64,000 nucleotides of DNA, from contig LR778135.1 of assembly GCA_902810075.1 (NCBI GenBank), positions 806,001 to 870,000 of the forward strand. The letters are read 5' to 3'. Below, one piece after another: positions 25,298 through 35,233 of the stretch. How positions within the stretch are numbered: the first letter of the stretch is position 1; the number at the start of each line of letters is the position of its first letter. The DNA comes from Ruminococcaceae bacterium BL-6. Its GTDB lineage: Bacteria > Bacillota > Clostridia > Oscillospirales > Acutalibacteraceae. Both the position numbers and the translations under genes were made by a program. Below the pieces are notes generated by a model, which was not told the DNA's origin, made no database searches, and saw only the letters and a program-made list of their open reading frames with translations.

Positions 25298-26066
25298 AAA
25301 AGCAAAAAGAGAATACCTGGGCGGCAAGAGCCTTAAAGAGATAGCCGATGAGCTCGGAGCTAAGCCCAGCACAGTCCGGGCCTGGAAGAGCCGGGAAGGC
25401 TGGCCAAACGTGCAACGGAAACGTACGTCACGAAAGAAAAACGTTGCAACAGCCAAAAGCGTTGCAGCTAGGTCTCCTGCGATAACGGAACCCTTGAATG
25501 ATAAGCAGCAGCTTTTCGCAGAGCTCTATGTGAGGAGCTTCCACGCGGTACAGGCATACATGACCGCGTATGGCTGTGAATATATTACGGCTGCATCGCG
25601 GGCGTATAAGCTGATGAAAAATCCCGCAGTCCGATCCTACATCGAATATCTGAAAGAGCTAAAGAAGGAGTCCCTGATGGCGGGCCTTGATGATGTGGTT
25701 GAAAAGATGATTGAGGTTGCGTTTTCCGACATCGGGAACTACATCACATTTGGCCGGCGGAAGGTTCCCGTGATGGTGAAAGATGAGGAATCCGGGAAAA
25801 AGTACGGGATATCCAAGACCATAAATTATGTCGACATAAAAGAATCGTGGCAGGTCGATACGTCTCTCATCTCCGAGATTTCCCAGGGTAAGGACGGTGT
25901 CAAGATTAAAATGCAGGATCAGAGCAAGGCCAGGGAATGGCTTGGAAAGTTTTTCAATGCATTTCCGATGGATCGGCACCGGATTGAGTATGACCGAAGG
26001 AAGCAGGAGCTTGACCGGCTGGAATATGAGCGGCGGAAGAAGAAAGACGAAAGCGAGGATTTCTGA
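25284..26066 (+). CDS. terS: Terminase small subunit
   Basis: A 260-residue protein. N-terminal HTH (SLKEIADELGAKPSTVRAWKSREGW) followed by the Terminase_2 region (LNDKQQLFAELYVRSFHAVQ, AYKLMKNPAVRSYIEYL). It would recognise phage DNA for packaging. TTG 25284 start after AGAAGGTGG. Confidence 0.9.
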   Translation: MTDREKAKREYLGGKSLKEIADELGAKPSTVRAWKSREGWPNVQRKRTSRKKNVATAKSVAARSPAITEPLNDKQQLFAELYVRSFHAVQAYMTAYGCEYITAASRAYKLMKNPAVRSYIEYLKELKKESLMAGLDDVVEKMIEVAFSDIGNYITFGRRKVPVMVKDEESGKKYGISKTINYVDIKESWQVDTSLISEISQGKDGVKIKMQDQSKAREWLGKFFNAFPMDRHRIEYDRRKQELDRLEYERRKKKDESEDF

Positions 26067-26752
26067 TGGCAAAATATGATATTCTCAAGAGCTTTTACAA
26101 TTCTTCCCGCTGGCGGAAGTTCCGCGTTGCCATTATTGCCGAGCGCGATCCCGTCTGCGTAGATTGCCACAGAGTAATCGCTAATTCCAAAGAGATTGAG
26201 CTTGACCATGATCCGATCGAGCTGACGCCTGAAAACGTCAACGATCCGAATGTATCGCTGAATCCGGATAACGTGCGAATACGTTGTCACGATTGTCATA
26301 ACCGCAGGCATAACCGTTTCGTCCATAAGCAGGAGCAGGGCGTGTTCCTGATTTACGGTCCGCCGTTGTCCGGCAAGACGACCTATGTCCTGAAGCATAT
26401 GCAACGTGGGGATCTGGTTGTGGATATGGATAAGTTATACAGTGCCATATCGCTGTTGCCGGAATACGATAAGCCCAATGAGCTGTTGCGCAATGTGCTG
26501 GGCGTCCGTGATCTGTTGATCGATAATATCAAGACACGCTATGGCAAGTGGAGGAGCGCGTGGATCGTCGGTACTTATCCGGATAAGTACCAGCGCGAGC
26601 GGATATCCGATGCAACGGGCGCAACAATTATCTATTGCGAGGCAACGCGAGAGGAATGTATGCAGCGCCTTGAAGCGGACGAGGAACGGAGGAACCGGCG
26701 AGAGGAATGGACGGAGTATATCGATAGATGGTTTGAAAGATTTATTGCATGA
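26066..26752 (+). CDS. HNH nuclease fused to a P-loop NTPase/kinase domain
   Basis: A 228-residue two-domain protein. Residues 1-85 are an HNH module (CVDC, IELDHDPIELTPENVND, CHDCHNRRH). The second half has a Walker A (YGPPLSGKTTYVLKHM) and a late arginine-rich lid (LEADEERRNRR), similar to small polynucleotide- or nucleoside-kinase folds. Its place between the terminase genes links it to packaging or DNA end processing. Confidence 0.8.
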   Translation: MAKYDILKSFYNSSRWRKFRVAIIAERDPVCVDCHRVIANSKEIELDHDPIELTPENVNDPNVSLNPDNVRIRCHDCHNRRHNRFVHKQEQGVFLIYGPPLSGKTTYVLKHMQRGDLVVDMDKLYSAISLLPEYDKPNELLRNVLGVRDLLIDNIKTRYGKWRSAWIVGTYPDKYQRERISDATGATIIYCEATREECMQRLEADEERRNRREEWTEYIDRWFERFIA

Positions 26753-26862
26753 TCCACCGCCCCCCCGTCGATCCCGTAAAGCAAGGCCAAGGGAGACCGC
26801 GAATGGGCCCTCTGCGTGATACACAGGCTATTTTTTGAAATTTCCAAAAGGCTTTGAGAATC

Positions 26863-27225
26863 ATGAAAAGTACCTTTGAATCATTTGAAAAAATTGATAA
26901 GCAAGCGGAGTATCAGGCCGAATCCAGCAGGATCATCGCCTTGTTTGAAAAGTCTGACGATACCGTCAGGGCGCTGGCCTCTGGTCTAATCCAGGACGCC
27001 GCCTATCTGTATGCGGAAAATAAGGTGCTGCGTTCTATGCTTGAACAGACCGGTATGGTGCGCGTTAATCCGGATAACCCGGCACAGCAGCGACCTGTGG
27101 AAGCCGCGAAGCAATATCGGGCAAACTGCGATACCTACTCTTCCATCATGGGTCGGCTATTTCGTATGCTGGATACGCAAAACGACGAGGAAGAGGACGA
27201 TATGAGTGATTATGAAAGCGGCTAA
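26863..27225 (+). CDS. P27-like protein preceding the large terminase
   Basis: 120 residues from ATG 26863. Mostly helical, with RPVEAAKQYRANCDTYSSIM near the end, as in P27-type small-terminase proteins. With the clear terS at 25284 this would be a second small-subunit-like protein; an accessory role is equally possible. Confidence 0.55.
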   Translation: MKSTFESFEKIDKQAEYQAESSRIIALFEKSDDTVRALASGLIQDAAYLYAENKVLRSMLEQTGMVRVNPDNPAQQRPVEAAKQYRANCDTYSSIMGRLFRMLDTQNDEEEDDMSDYESG

Positions 27226-28972
27226 AGAACTTCAAAAGCAGTATCCGGAATCTTTTCTGCTGGAGTACATAGACCAATGCCAAAGCGGAGAAATCATTGT
27301 CGGGCATGAGATGAAGCAGGAATTTGATATTCTGATTGAAAATTTGAACAATCCGGATATTACTTTTGACCTGACCGATGCCCACAAGCGAATCCGATTC
27401 ATCGAAACAAAATGCAAACTTTACGAGGCTCCTTATGCCGGGAAGCCTTTTGTTTTACTCCTTTGGCAAAAAGCATTTATCGAGTGCTTCTATTCTTTCA
27501 AAATCTACGATCCGGAGCTTGGCAGAAAGCGGCGACTGTTTAAACACTTTCTGTTGCTCTGTGCCCGCAAGAATGGGAAAAGCCCGTTCTTTGCAGCTAT
27601 CTGTTTGGCAGAATTCTTCTGCGGCCCGATGGGCTGTAAAATTCTTTGTTCCTCGAATTCCTACGAAGAAGCGGCCGCCATGTATGAAGGCATAGAGGCT
27701 ATGCGGGAGGAAAGCCCGTCGCTGGAACGCCGGACACGCAAAAACGTTAAGGGAATTTATTTTGGAAATCCAAAGCACTGCTATGGTGGAAAGTTCTCTT
27801 ATCACAATAAAGGCAATATTCGGCGCATTTCCGCAAAGACCGGCGCCAAAGACAGCCGGAATATTATGGTCGGCGCAATCGATGAGGTATGGGAGCTGAA
27901 GGATAATGAATCCACGGCTCCGATCCAGCAGGCTTTGAGTAGTCAGGACGAACCCATTTACGGCGAAATTTCGACCGAGGGGACCGTGAATGAAGGCTAT
28001 CTTGACGATCGGCTTGCCGCGGCGCGGCGAGTGCTGAACCGCGAGGATGACCGGACCTATTGGATGATATGGCTTTTTACACAGGATTCCGAAGCGGAAA
28101 TCTGGCAGGACGAAAAGATGTGGGTGAAATCAAACCCGTCTCTCGGCTCTGTGAAAAAATGGAGCTATCTCCGGGACAAAGTCGAAGAGGCAAAGACCAA
28201 CAAGCGCGAGCGGGTCCTTACTCTCTGCAAGGATTTTAACATCAAGCAGAACACCGCAACGGCCTGGCTTACTCCTGAAGAATATACGAATACAGTCACG
28301 TTTAGGGACGTTGCCGCAGAGCGCAAAGTTAAGGACGTCATGGAATATCTGCGCGGCTGCATCATGATCGGCGGCGTAGACCTTGCCGAAACGACGGACC
28401 TCGCCTGTGCAAAGGCTCTTATCATGCATGCTGGGGATCCGCGCAAATATATCTTGCGGAAATACATGATCCCGGAGGCAAAGCTGAAAGACAGCAAGGA
28501 TGAAATCGATTATTTAGAATTGTCGCGGCTCGGAAAGATTACAATCTGCCCCGGAAACGAAAATGACTTCTCACTTTTCACGCAATGGTTCATTGAGCTT
28601 TATGAAAAATGGAAGCTCCAGCCGTACAAGATTGGGTACGACAATGCCCTTGCAAAGTTTTGGGTAAAAGAAATGTCCGAGTATTTCGGAACGGACCTGA
28701 TGGAAAAGGTCCCGCAGTCGCATCAGTATCTTTCCAGCCCGATGATGATGGTGGAGCAGGATTTAAAATCGAAGTTGATTATTTATGACAACGATGAAAT
28801 CGATAAATTCTGTTTCGCGAATACCGCAATGGATATCAACAAGTATGGCCAGATTAAGCCGATGAAGGATAAGTTAAATCCGATCCACCGTATTGACGGA
28901 ACGGCGGCTTTGATCGACTGCTATTTTATTTACGGAGAATATAAGCCTGATTATCTGGCGAATGTGGGGTGA
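27206..28972 (+). CDS. terL: Terminase large subunit
   Basis: A 588-residue packaging motor and nuclease. The ATPase half has LLLCARKNGKSPFFAAICLA (Walker A) and MVGAIDEVWEL (Walker B). The nuclease half has IMIGGVDLAETTDLACAKAL and IGYDNALAKFWV acidic residues. GTG 27206 (or ATG 27212) overlaps the previous gene. Confidence 0.95.
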   Translation: MIMKAAKELQKQYPESFLLEYIDQCQSGEIIVGHEMKQEFDILIENLNNPDITFDLTDAHKRIRFIETKCKLYEAPYAGKPFVLLLWQKAFIECFYSFKIYDPELGRKRRLFKHFLLLCARKNGKSPFFAAICLAEFFCGPMGCKILCSSNSYEEAAAMYEGIEAMREESPSLERRTRKNVKGIYFGNPKHCYGGKFSYHNKGNIRRISAKTGAKDSRNIMVGAIDEVWELKDNESTAPIQQALSSQDEPIYGEISTEGTVNEGYLDDRLAAARRVLNREDDRTYWMIWLFTQDSEAEIWQDEKMWVKSNPSLGSVKKWSYLRDKVEEAKTNKRERVLTLCKDFNIKQNTATAWLTPEEYTNTVTFRDVAAERKVKDVMEYLRGCIMIGGVDLAETTDLACAKALIMHAGDPRKYILRKYMIPEAKLKDSKDEIDYLELSRLGKITICPGNENDFSLFTQWFIELYEKWKLQPYKIGYDNALAKFWVKEMSEYFGTDLMEKVPQSHQYLSSPMMMVEQDLKSKLIIYDNDEIDKFCFANTAMDINKYGQIKPMKDKLNPIHRIDGTAALIDCYFIYGEYKPDYLANVG

Positions 28973-28976
28973 AGCC

Positions 28977-29162
28977 TTGAAAAAGAAAACATGGAAGCGC
29001 CTTGCCGAATGGCTGGACGTTATTTTTTTACTGCCCGGAATGGCATTTCTGGTTTACGGTACATTCCAGATTTACATTCCGGCAGGCTTCATTCTCTGTG
29101 GATGCTGCCTGATTGCGCTATCGGTAATTTTCGGAAAAATTCGGGGCGGTGATGGAAGTTGA
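28977..29162 (+). CDS. Small membrane protein
   Basis: About 61 residues with two hydrophobic helices (FLLPGMAFLVYGTF and ILCGCCLIALSVIFG). TTG 28977 follows GGGGTGAA. Lies between terL and portal; function unknown. Confidence 0.55.
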   Translation: MKKKTWKRLAEWLDVIFLLPGMAFLVYGTFQIYIPAGFILCGCCLIALSVIFGKIRGGDGS

Positions 29163-30421
29163 TATTTGATAAGCTCTTTCGGCAAAACGGTGTACAGACA
29201 CGATATGCGAGCTTCCTTAACAACTCGACACCGCTTTTCTCACAGTTTGGACGGGACATCTACGTTTCAGATGTTGTCCAACAGTGCATCGACTGCATTG
29301 CGCAGGAATGTTCGAAACTCCAGCCGCGGCACATCGTTCGGACGTCGGCTGGCCCTGTGACAGATGATGATAGCTTGAACAAACTGTTTAAATTTCGTCC
29401 GAACCCGTTTATGACGACGCATGATTTTCTTGAAAAAATCATTTGGGTGCTTTTTGAGAATTACAATGCGTTCATCTACCCGGTTTATGACATCACAACA
29501 GATAATCGCGGATATCGGCACAGAAATTATACAGCGTTTTATCCTCTGAACCCGACGCTGGCTGAATTCCTGCAAGATGATTTCGGAACGCTTTACGTCC
29601 GGTTTTCCTTCCGAAGCGGATACCGGTCCCCAGCAATTCCGTATTCGGACATCATCCACCTTCGCAAGAAATTTTCCAACAACGACATCATGGGAGGTGG
29701 AATGAATGGACAGCCGGATAACGCGGCGCTCCTGAAGACGCTCGCAATTGACAATTCGATTCTGGAAGGCGTCGCAAAAGCAATTCCGACGTCGCTCTCG
29801 GTTCGCGGAATTGTCAATCTGGCTTCAAAGATGAATATCGAGTTGCAAAAGCAAGAGATTCAGGACTTTGAGCAAAAAGTTGCGGACAGCAAGGATGGTA
29901 TATTGCCTCTTGATGTCGGAACTACTTTCACCCCGATCAACATGGGGCAGGTATCCATCGACAAAGGCACGCTCGATTTTATCGAAAACAAGATTTTAAG
30001 GTGGTTTGGCGTCTCCCTGCCGATCCTTTCTGGAGATTACACCGACAATCAGAAGCAGGCATTTTACGATAAGACGATTGAAGGAATAGTCGTAGGGATG
30101 ACGCAGGCTTTTACTTCGACGATATTCACGCCGACCGAAATGTCGTATGGAAACGAGCTCGTTTTTTACTACGCAAATCTAGAAATGATGTCGGTCGAAA
30201 GTAAAAAGAACATTGCGGAAATTCTCGGGAACCGTGGTGCCGTGACGGACAACTTTCTGCTTCAGCTATTCGGCCTCGAGCCTTATGACGGCGGGAACGT
30301 GCGGAAGATGTCTCTGAACTACATCGATTCGCAGTATGCGACGGACTATCAGCTCGCCCGGGCTGGGATAGATGCAAAAACGCCAAATCAGAACGGAGGT
30401 AATCCAGATGGGGAAACATAA
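29159..30421 (+). CDS. Portal protein (HK97/SPP1-like)
   Basis: A 420-residue portal: DVVQQCIDCIAQECSKLQPR, FRPNPFMTTHDFLEKIIWVL, IIHLRKKFSNND, and VSLPILSGDYTDNQKQAFYD are typical. It forms the dodecameric head vertex for DNA entry and exit. The end of the gene overlaps the protease start. Confidence 0.93.
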   Translation: MIFDKLFRQNGVQTRYASFLNNSTPLFSQFGRDIYVSDVVQQCIDCIAQECSKLQPRHIVRTSAGPVTDDDSLNKLFKFRPNPFMTTHDFLEKIIWVLFENYNAFIYPVYDITTDNRGYRHRNYTAFYPLNPTLAEFLQDDFGTLYVRFSFRSGYRSPAIPYSDIIHLRKKFSNNDIMGGGMNGQPDNAALLKTLAIDNSILEGVAKAIPTSLSVRGIVNLASKMNIELQKQEIQDFEQKVADSKDGILPLDVGTTFTPINMGQVSIDKGTLDFIENKILRWFGVSLPILSGDYTDNQKQAFYDKTIEGIVVGMTQAFTSTIFTPTEMSYGNELVFYYANLEMMSVESKKNIAEILGNRGAVTDNFLLQLFGLEPYDGGNVRKMSLNYIDSQYATDYQLARAGIDAKTPNQNGGNPDGET

Positions 30422-31073
30422 AAAGCCGGAATATGGCGAAAAAGAAGCCCGTGCCTTTTCGATGCCGGACCTGAAAGCCGATGATTCCGGAAATGTCGTT
30501 GAGGGCCATGCCGCGGTATTCGGGCAGTCCTACGATATGTATGGTTGCTGGTCGGAAACGATCGCGCGTGGGGCTTTTGATAATACGGATTTTACGGACG
30601 TGCTGTTCGATGTGAATCATAACCTCGACAGCCTTCCACTCGCTCGCAGCCGGAACAACAACGAGAATTCTACATTGCAACTCAAAATTGACGATCAGGG
30701 CCTTGCAACTCGTGCCGTGCTCGATGTGGAAAACAATTCAGATTCAAAGGCCCTGTACAGTTCCGTTCAGCGCGGGGACATCAATGGGATGTCGTATATT
30801 TTTTCCGTGCGGAAAGACGAATGGCAGGGCCTTGACAGCGATTATCCCTCCCGCACCATCACAGACATTGCAAAGGTGTGGGAAGTTTCAGCGGTTTCGA
30901 TGCCCGCGAATCCGGGCACTGACATAAGCGCTCGCAGCCAATCGGCACTGGACAGTGCCAAAAAGATGCTGGATAGCGTCCGGGCAAAGCTGGATAGCTC
31001 TAAAAGCGAGAGCAGGCAGAACAATAACCTCGAAGTTGAAAGGCTTCGGGCAGAAATTTTTACGAAAGGTTGA
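30408..31073 (+). CDS. Prohead maturation protease (HK97 U35-like)
   Basis: 221 residues from ATG 30408 after AACGGAGGT. VVEGHAAVFGQSYDMYG, LFDVNHNLDSLPLAR (catalytic His) and GDINGMSYIFSV (catalytic Ser) are conserved in HK97 proteases. It trims the capsid N-terminal scaffold. Confidence 0.93.
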   Translation: MGKHKKPEYGEKEARAFSMPDLKADDSGNVVEGHAAVFGQSYDMYGCWSETIARGAFDNTDFTDVLFDVNHNLDSLPLARSRNNNENSTLQLKIDDQGLATRAVLDVENNSDSKALYSSVQRGDINGMSYIFSVRKDEWQGLDSDYPSRTITDIAKVWEVSAVSMPANPGTDISARSQSALDSAKKMLDSVRAKLDSSKSESRQNNNLEVERLRAEIFTKG

Positions 31074-31078
31074 ACTTT

Positions 31079-32404
31079 ATGCATAAGAAAAAACTTCTCG
31101 ATATGATTGCAAAAAAGGAAGCCCGCAAAAAGGAGCTTTCCGAAAAGGCCAAAACTTCGCAGGACGTCGCGGAACTCCGCAGCATCAACGCTGAGATGGA
31201 ATCCCTGAACGGAGATATTGCTGAACTCCGTGGTATGGCGGATTCGATTCCGGAGGAGCCTGTGCCTGCCGCGCCGCCTGTCGCTTCTGGCGATGAGGGA
31301 AAGCGCAGCAAAGAAGTTGAAGACGCAGAAGCTCGCAGAGCTGGTGCCCAAAAGCTGAATCCGCTTGCCGCGATCCGCATTGGAACGGGCACATCCGCAA
31401 CGGACCCTGATAAGCGCGGGTTTGATGATGTTCTGAAAATGGCGACCGACACGCCGGAGCAAAAAGCCGAGATGCGCCATGCATTGTTCAGCGCCCCGGA
31501 ATACCGCAGCGGCTATTTCAAAATGCTGGCCGGGCGCAAAGACTTCACGGACGTTGAAAAGCGCGCTCTTACCACGGCGTCCGATTCCGGTGGTGCGGCG
31601 GTTCCTACCACGACCTTCAACATGATTATTCAGAGGATGCAACAGACTTCGGCGCTGTTCGGGCTTCTGAAACCGACATATCTTCCCGGAAACGTCGTCC
31701 TTCCGGTCGCCAATGCACAGACGGCGGCAGAGTGGACCGATGAAGCGCCGGCGACTGACAAGGACGATACGCTCACGTCCGTATCGCTGACCGCCTATGC
31801 ACTGTCGAAATTTGCAAAAGTAAAGGGACAGCTGATCCTTATGGCAATCGATGCCCTCGAAGCGTATATCGTCCGTGCCATTGGGGACCAGCTCGCCATC
31901 GCAGTCGAAAACGCAATTCTCAACGGAACCGGCACGAAGCAGCCGACCGGAATTCTCACCGGCGTTACTTGGACGGACGGAGAGAATTCCGCAACCTTTA
32001 CCGACAAGCTCGACTATGACAATATGGTCGACGCTAAAAAAATGCTCGGACTATACCGCTCGAATGCTGTGTGGGTGGTCAATGCCGCGATGGAAGCCGC
32101 GATCTATAAAATCAAAACCACAGTCAATCAGCCTCTGTTCACGCAGAATCCGATTACCGGCCTTATCTCGAATCCTCTTGGCTTTCCGCTGGTGGTTGAT
32201 TATTACATGCCGGATGATACAATTCTGCTGTTCAACCCGGATTACTATTTCATGAACATCAATCAGAATCCGATGATCGAAGCGAACGATTCCGCCGGTT
32301 TCATGACGACTTCCAGAGTGTTTCGCGGTACGCTGTTCGCCGACGCAAAACCTACTCTTTCGGAGGCGTTTGTGAAGATGACAAAAGCTACCGCCGGAGG
32401 CTAA
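31079..32404 (+). CDS. Major capsid protein (HK97 fold)
   Basis: About 441 residues. An N-terminal coiled-coil delta domain (about 1-110), then the HK97 core (SGGAAVPTTTFNMIIQRMQQ, VAIENAILNGTG-like segment at about 280, IEANDSAGFMTTSRVFRG). Start ATG 31079. The encoded protease would remove the delta domain. Confidence 0.94.
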   Translation: MHKKKLLDMIAKKEARKKELSEKAKTSQDVAELRSINAEMESLNGDIAELRGMADSIPEEPVPAAPPVASGDEGKRSKEVEDAEARRAGAQKLNPLAAIRIGTGTSATDPDKRGFDDVLKMATDTPEQKAEMRHALFSAPEYRSGYFKMLAGRKDFTDVEKRALTTASDSGGAAVPTTTFNMIIQRMQQTSALFGLLKPTYLPGNVVLPVANAQTAAEWTDEAPATDKDDTLTSVSLTAYALSKFAKVKGQLILMAIDALEAYIVRAIGDQLAIAVENAILNGTGTKQPTGILTGVTWTDGENSATFTDKLDYDNMVDAKKMLGLYRSNAVWVVNAAMEAAIYKIKTTVNQPLFTQNPITGLISNPLGFPLVVDYYMPDDTILLFNPDYYFMNINQNPMIEANDSAGFMTTSRVFRGTLFADAKPTLSEAFVKMTKATAGG

Positions 32405-32425
32405 TCCTTTTAAGGGGGAATCTCG

Positions 32426-32713
32426 ATGGCGGATACCAAAAAACATATTTTAACGCAGGTGGAAGCCTTTGATGCCCTGCGAATTTCGTCTGCCGACGAA
32501 TGCCCTAATCTTGAAATGCTCCTTGACAGCACCGATGAAGAGCTGAAATCAGCGACTGGCCGTGACTGGTCGAAAGATGATCCGGTTGACCCTGACGCGA
32601 AAACAGCGGCTATGCTGTATCTGATCTCTCTCGATGACGGTGCGGAGGTCCCGCAGACTTACATCAGCAAAACTGTCCAACTTGGCGCAAAAGCAAAGGG
32701 AATGACGACATGA
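32426..32713 (+). CDS. Head-tail connector protein (gp6-like)
   Basis: A 95-residue helical adaptor with LRISSADECPNLEMLLDSTD. Position after the capsid gene fits the gp6/gp15 adaptor ring. Confidence 0.8.
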   Translation: MADTKKHILTQVEAFDALRISSADECPNLEMLLDSTDEELKSATGRDWSKDDPVDPDAKTAAMLYLISLDDGAEVPQTYISKTVQLGAKAKGMTT

Positions 32714-33060
32714 GGACGTATGACCTGCGGACAAGAATCCGTATTCAGCACGAAGTAACGACCGGCAGCGGCATAAACAAAACCATCTCCTGGGTTGACC
32801 TGGGCAGCTCCACAGATACCGACCCGCCGAAATATATTTGGTGTGACTGGTATCCGTTCATGGGCTCCGAAACTTGGGTAGCAAACAGCGTGCAGGTCTC
32901 GGATGGCGCGAATGTGGTTATCCGGTTCCGAAAGGATGTCAATTCACGGTGCCGCGTCGTGAAAGACGGGATCATCTATCAGATCATCGCTCCGAACGAT
33001 CCGGATCAGCATAGGCAATGGTTGAAATTCAAGGTGAAAGCGAGTGTGAACAGCGGATGA
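32710..33060 (+). CDS. Head closure / head-tail adaptor protein
   Basis: A 116-residue beta protein (RTRIRIQHEVTTGSGINKTI, RFRKDVNSRCRVVKDGIIYQ), in the style of SPP1 gp16-type stoppers; fourth in the head operon. Confidence 0.8.
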   Translation: MRTYDLRTRIRIQHEVTTGSGINKTISWVDLGSSTDTDPPKYIWCDWYPFMGSETWVANSVQVSDGANVVIRFRKDVNSRCRVVKDGIIYQIIAPNDPDQHRQWLKFKVKASVNSG

Positions 33061-33473
33061 GCAGACCATTATCAGTTACGATTACCATGCCAAATGTCGA
33101 CAAATACCTTGAAAAAATCCAGGCCGCCGGCAATAACATCGATAGCGCTTGCAAAGAAGCAGTCAATGCCGCCTTGCCAATTGTGGAGAAATCCATGAAA
33201 GAAGGCGCGCACCGGCACCGCAAAACCGGAGCGGTTGAGGATGCAATTGAGGCTTTTCCAGCCGAGCAAAACGGCGATTACATCTATGGAGCAGTTGGAA
33301 TTGATCTCGACAAGCATCCGGAGGCTGAACATGCTATCTATCAGGAATATGGAGACGGCCACAGCCCGGAGTTTCCGGATCCATTTGTCCGGCCCGCTGT
33401 CAATGAAAACAAGAAAGAGATTCTCGCAGCGGAACGCGCTGTACTAAAGTCGAGGGGAGTGCCGATTGAATGA
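33057..33473 (+). CDS. HK97 gp10-like tail component
   Basis: 138 residues from ATG 33057 (ATGA overlap). LPIVEKSMKEGAHRHRKTGA and AIYQEYGDGHSPEFPDPFVRPAV are standard for this family, which connects head and tail. Confidence 0.88.
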   Translation: MSRPLSVTITMPNVDKYLEKIQAAGNNIDSACKEAVNAALPIVEKSMKEGAHRHRKTGAVEDAIEAFPAEQNGDYIYGAVGIDLDKHPEAEHAIYQEYGDGHSPEFPDPFVRPAVNENKKEILAAERAVLKSRGVPIE

Positions 33474-33841
33474 CGTGGATTGACGCGGCTGAAGAAGCCA
33501 TGCAGGAGCTGTCTACTGATCTCGGGATTCCATACGATTATCAGCGCAACAGGAGCCCGGTCGATCAGCTTCCGGATTCTTATATGGTGTATTTTCTTGT
33601 TGACGACCCCGTGGAATCCGTATTCGATGGCAGGGCACAGACACATCAGCCAAGGGTGCAAGCGAGTTTTTTCTTCCGTGATCCGCGAAAGATGCTGACC
33701 GTTCCGGATCAGATCACGGAAGAATTTCAAAAAGTGGGTTTCGGCGTTGGTGATGCTGGCCCAATCCCGTATCAACCCGATACCGGCCATTACGGCTGGC
33801 GGAGGGATTTTTACTGTTATGAGAATTTTAGAAAGGAATGA
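33470..33841 (+). CDS. Tail completion/terminator protein
   Basis: A 123-residue protein (PYDYQRNRSPVDQLPDSYMV, HQPRVQASFFFRDPRKM) located exactly where siphophages encode the tail terminator, upstream of the major tail protein. Confidence 0.75.
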   Translation: MTWIDAAEEAMQELSTDLGIPYDYQRNRSPVDQLPDSYMVYFLVDDPVESVFDGRAQTHQPRVQASFFFRDPRKMLTVPDQITEEFQKVGFGVGDAGPIPYQPDTGHYGWRRDFYCYENFRKE

Positions 33842-33847
33842 TCTTAT

Positions 33848-34786
33848 ATGGCGGATACTCCGGTAACGAGCCCGGTCACGGGTGAAATCGTCGGATGCGA
33901 TAATCTGTATGCGGCAAAAGTCATTGCCGATACGGCGGATGCCTACACAGCAGAAACTCCGTTTTACTTGGCGCCACTCGGCGAATTTAAGCACGATCCG
34001 AAGGTTAGCGCAGATACGAGCTACTACGATAATCAGCCGTTTGCAACCTACTATTCTGAGGCCGGCGAAACGACGCTGACTGTTTCCGGCCTTGCTGAGA
34101 AGATCAAGGCGATGCTAACCGGAAAAGATTATGACAATACCAAGGGCCTTGTATTCGACAGCGGCGACCTGTCCGATGTTCCGGATTATGCGATCGGCAC
34201 ACGAATTTCCGTCGGCACTGGGAGCACGGCGAAATATGTATATTTCTGGTTTCTCAAAGGTACCTTCCAACTCGGCGCCACGGATGCGAAGAGCAAGGGC
34301 GAAAAAGTCGATGCGCAGGGCTCCGAGCTGACGTTCGTTCCAGTCAACACCATCCACAAATTCACGGTGCCGGGCAAGGCCACCGGCAGTACTGTGAAGA
34401 AATCTCAGAAACGTGTTATCGGCGATACGGCAGATGAAAACTTCACGGAAGCCATGCAGGAAAAGTGGTTTGATCAAGTTGTCACGCCGGAAACGACTTT
34501 TAGCGAAGCCCTCGGCAATTTAACGGTCACCTCCGCTGAGGGCGCCGAAACCGGTGACACAAAGATTACTGTGACCCCGACGAAAGCGACTGGAAATTCC
34601 TACCGCTACCAGACAGCGGCGACCGTATCTCTTCCGGCCTATGATGCGGATTGCAGCACAATGGAGGCATGGGACGGAACGGCGGATATCTCGGCTACGA
34701 CCGGGAATCAAATCCTGATTGTGGAGTGTACATCCGACAACCGGGCTAGAGCCGCAGGTATTGCGACGGTAACGAGCAAAGCATAA
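33848..34786 (+). CDS. Major tail tube protein
   Basis: A 312-residue phi13-type tail tube protein (residues 1-215: VGCDNLYAAKVIADTADAY, FWFLKGTFQLGATDAKSKGE) with a C-terminal domain (about 218-312, TSAEGAETGDTKITVTPTKA) that may decorate the tube. Confidence 0.9.
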   Translation: MADTPVTSPVTGEIVGCDNLYAAKVIADTADAYTAETPFYLAPLGEFKHDPKVSADTSYYDNQPFATYYSEAGETTLTVSGLAEKIKAMLTGKDYDNTKGLVFDSGDLSDVPDYAIGTRISVGTGSTAKYVYFWFLKGTFQLGATDAKSKGEKVDAQGSELTFVPVNTIHKFTVPGKATGSTVKKSQKRVIGDTADENFTEAMQEKWFDQVVTPETTFSEALGNLTVTSAEGAETGDTKITVTPTKATGNSYRYQTAATVSLPAYDADCSTMEAWDGTADISATTGNQILIVECTSDNRARAAGIATVTSKA

Positions 34787-34788
34787 CC

Positions 34789-34812
34789 CCGGCCCCCATC
34801 TCGGGGGCCTTA
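34789..34812 (+). terminator. Hairpin after the major tail gene
   Basis: GGCCCCC (34791-34797) pairs with GGGGGCC (34803-34809), followed by TTATAT. The short T tract suggests partial termination, which would lower expression after the abundant tail protein. Confidence 0.55.
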
Positions 34813-34873
34813 TATGATTCTGCCCGCGCGCGTGAACGCGGGCAAATGAAAATAATTTATTGGAGGAATTATC

Positions 34874-35233
34874 ATGCTGAAAAAGCCGATCGTGCTGAAC
34901 AAATACGATGATGAGGGTAAAGTCGAAAAGTCCTTTAAGCTCTGCATTATTCCGTGGAATATGATGAAAAAGTTCTCGGCTGCGATGGACGAACTGGGCG
35001 AGAATTTTAAATATACCGAACTGCTGGACAGAATGGACGGAATCATCTGTGACGCTTTCCACCGCCAGTTTGACGAGAACGACCTCGGAGAGCATTTTGA
35101 CGCTGGGGAAGTCGTGGCGGCCGTCAACTCCATTATGGACGCAATCGGGAATACGAACCCAAACGTAATGAGGGCGCTGACGAAAAAGGCGCCCGCAAGC
35201 ACGATCCCGACTGGTGGTGCGGTGTCGAATTGA
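34874..35233 (+). CDS. Tail assembly chaperone gpG-like
   Basis: A 119-residue protein (LKKPIVLNKYDDEGKVEKSF, LCIITWNMMKKFSA-like segment) between tail tube and tape measure genes. It contains the frameshift site at ACG AAA AAG (35180-35188) near its end. Confidence 0.85.
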   Translation: MLKKPIVLNKYDDEGKVEKSFKLCIIPWNMMKKFSAAMDELGENFKYTELLDRMDGIICDAFHRQFDENDLGEHFDAGEVVAAVNSIMDAIGNTNPNVMRALTKKAPASTIPTGGAVSN

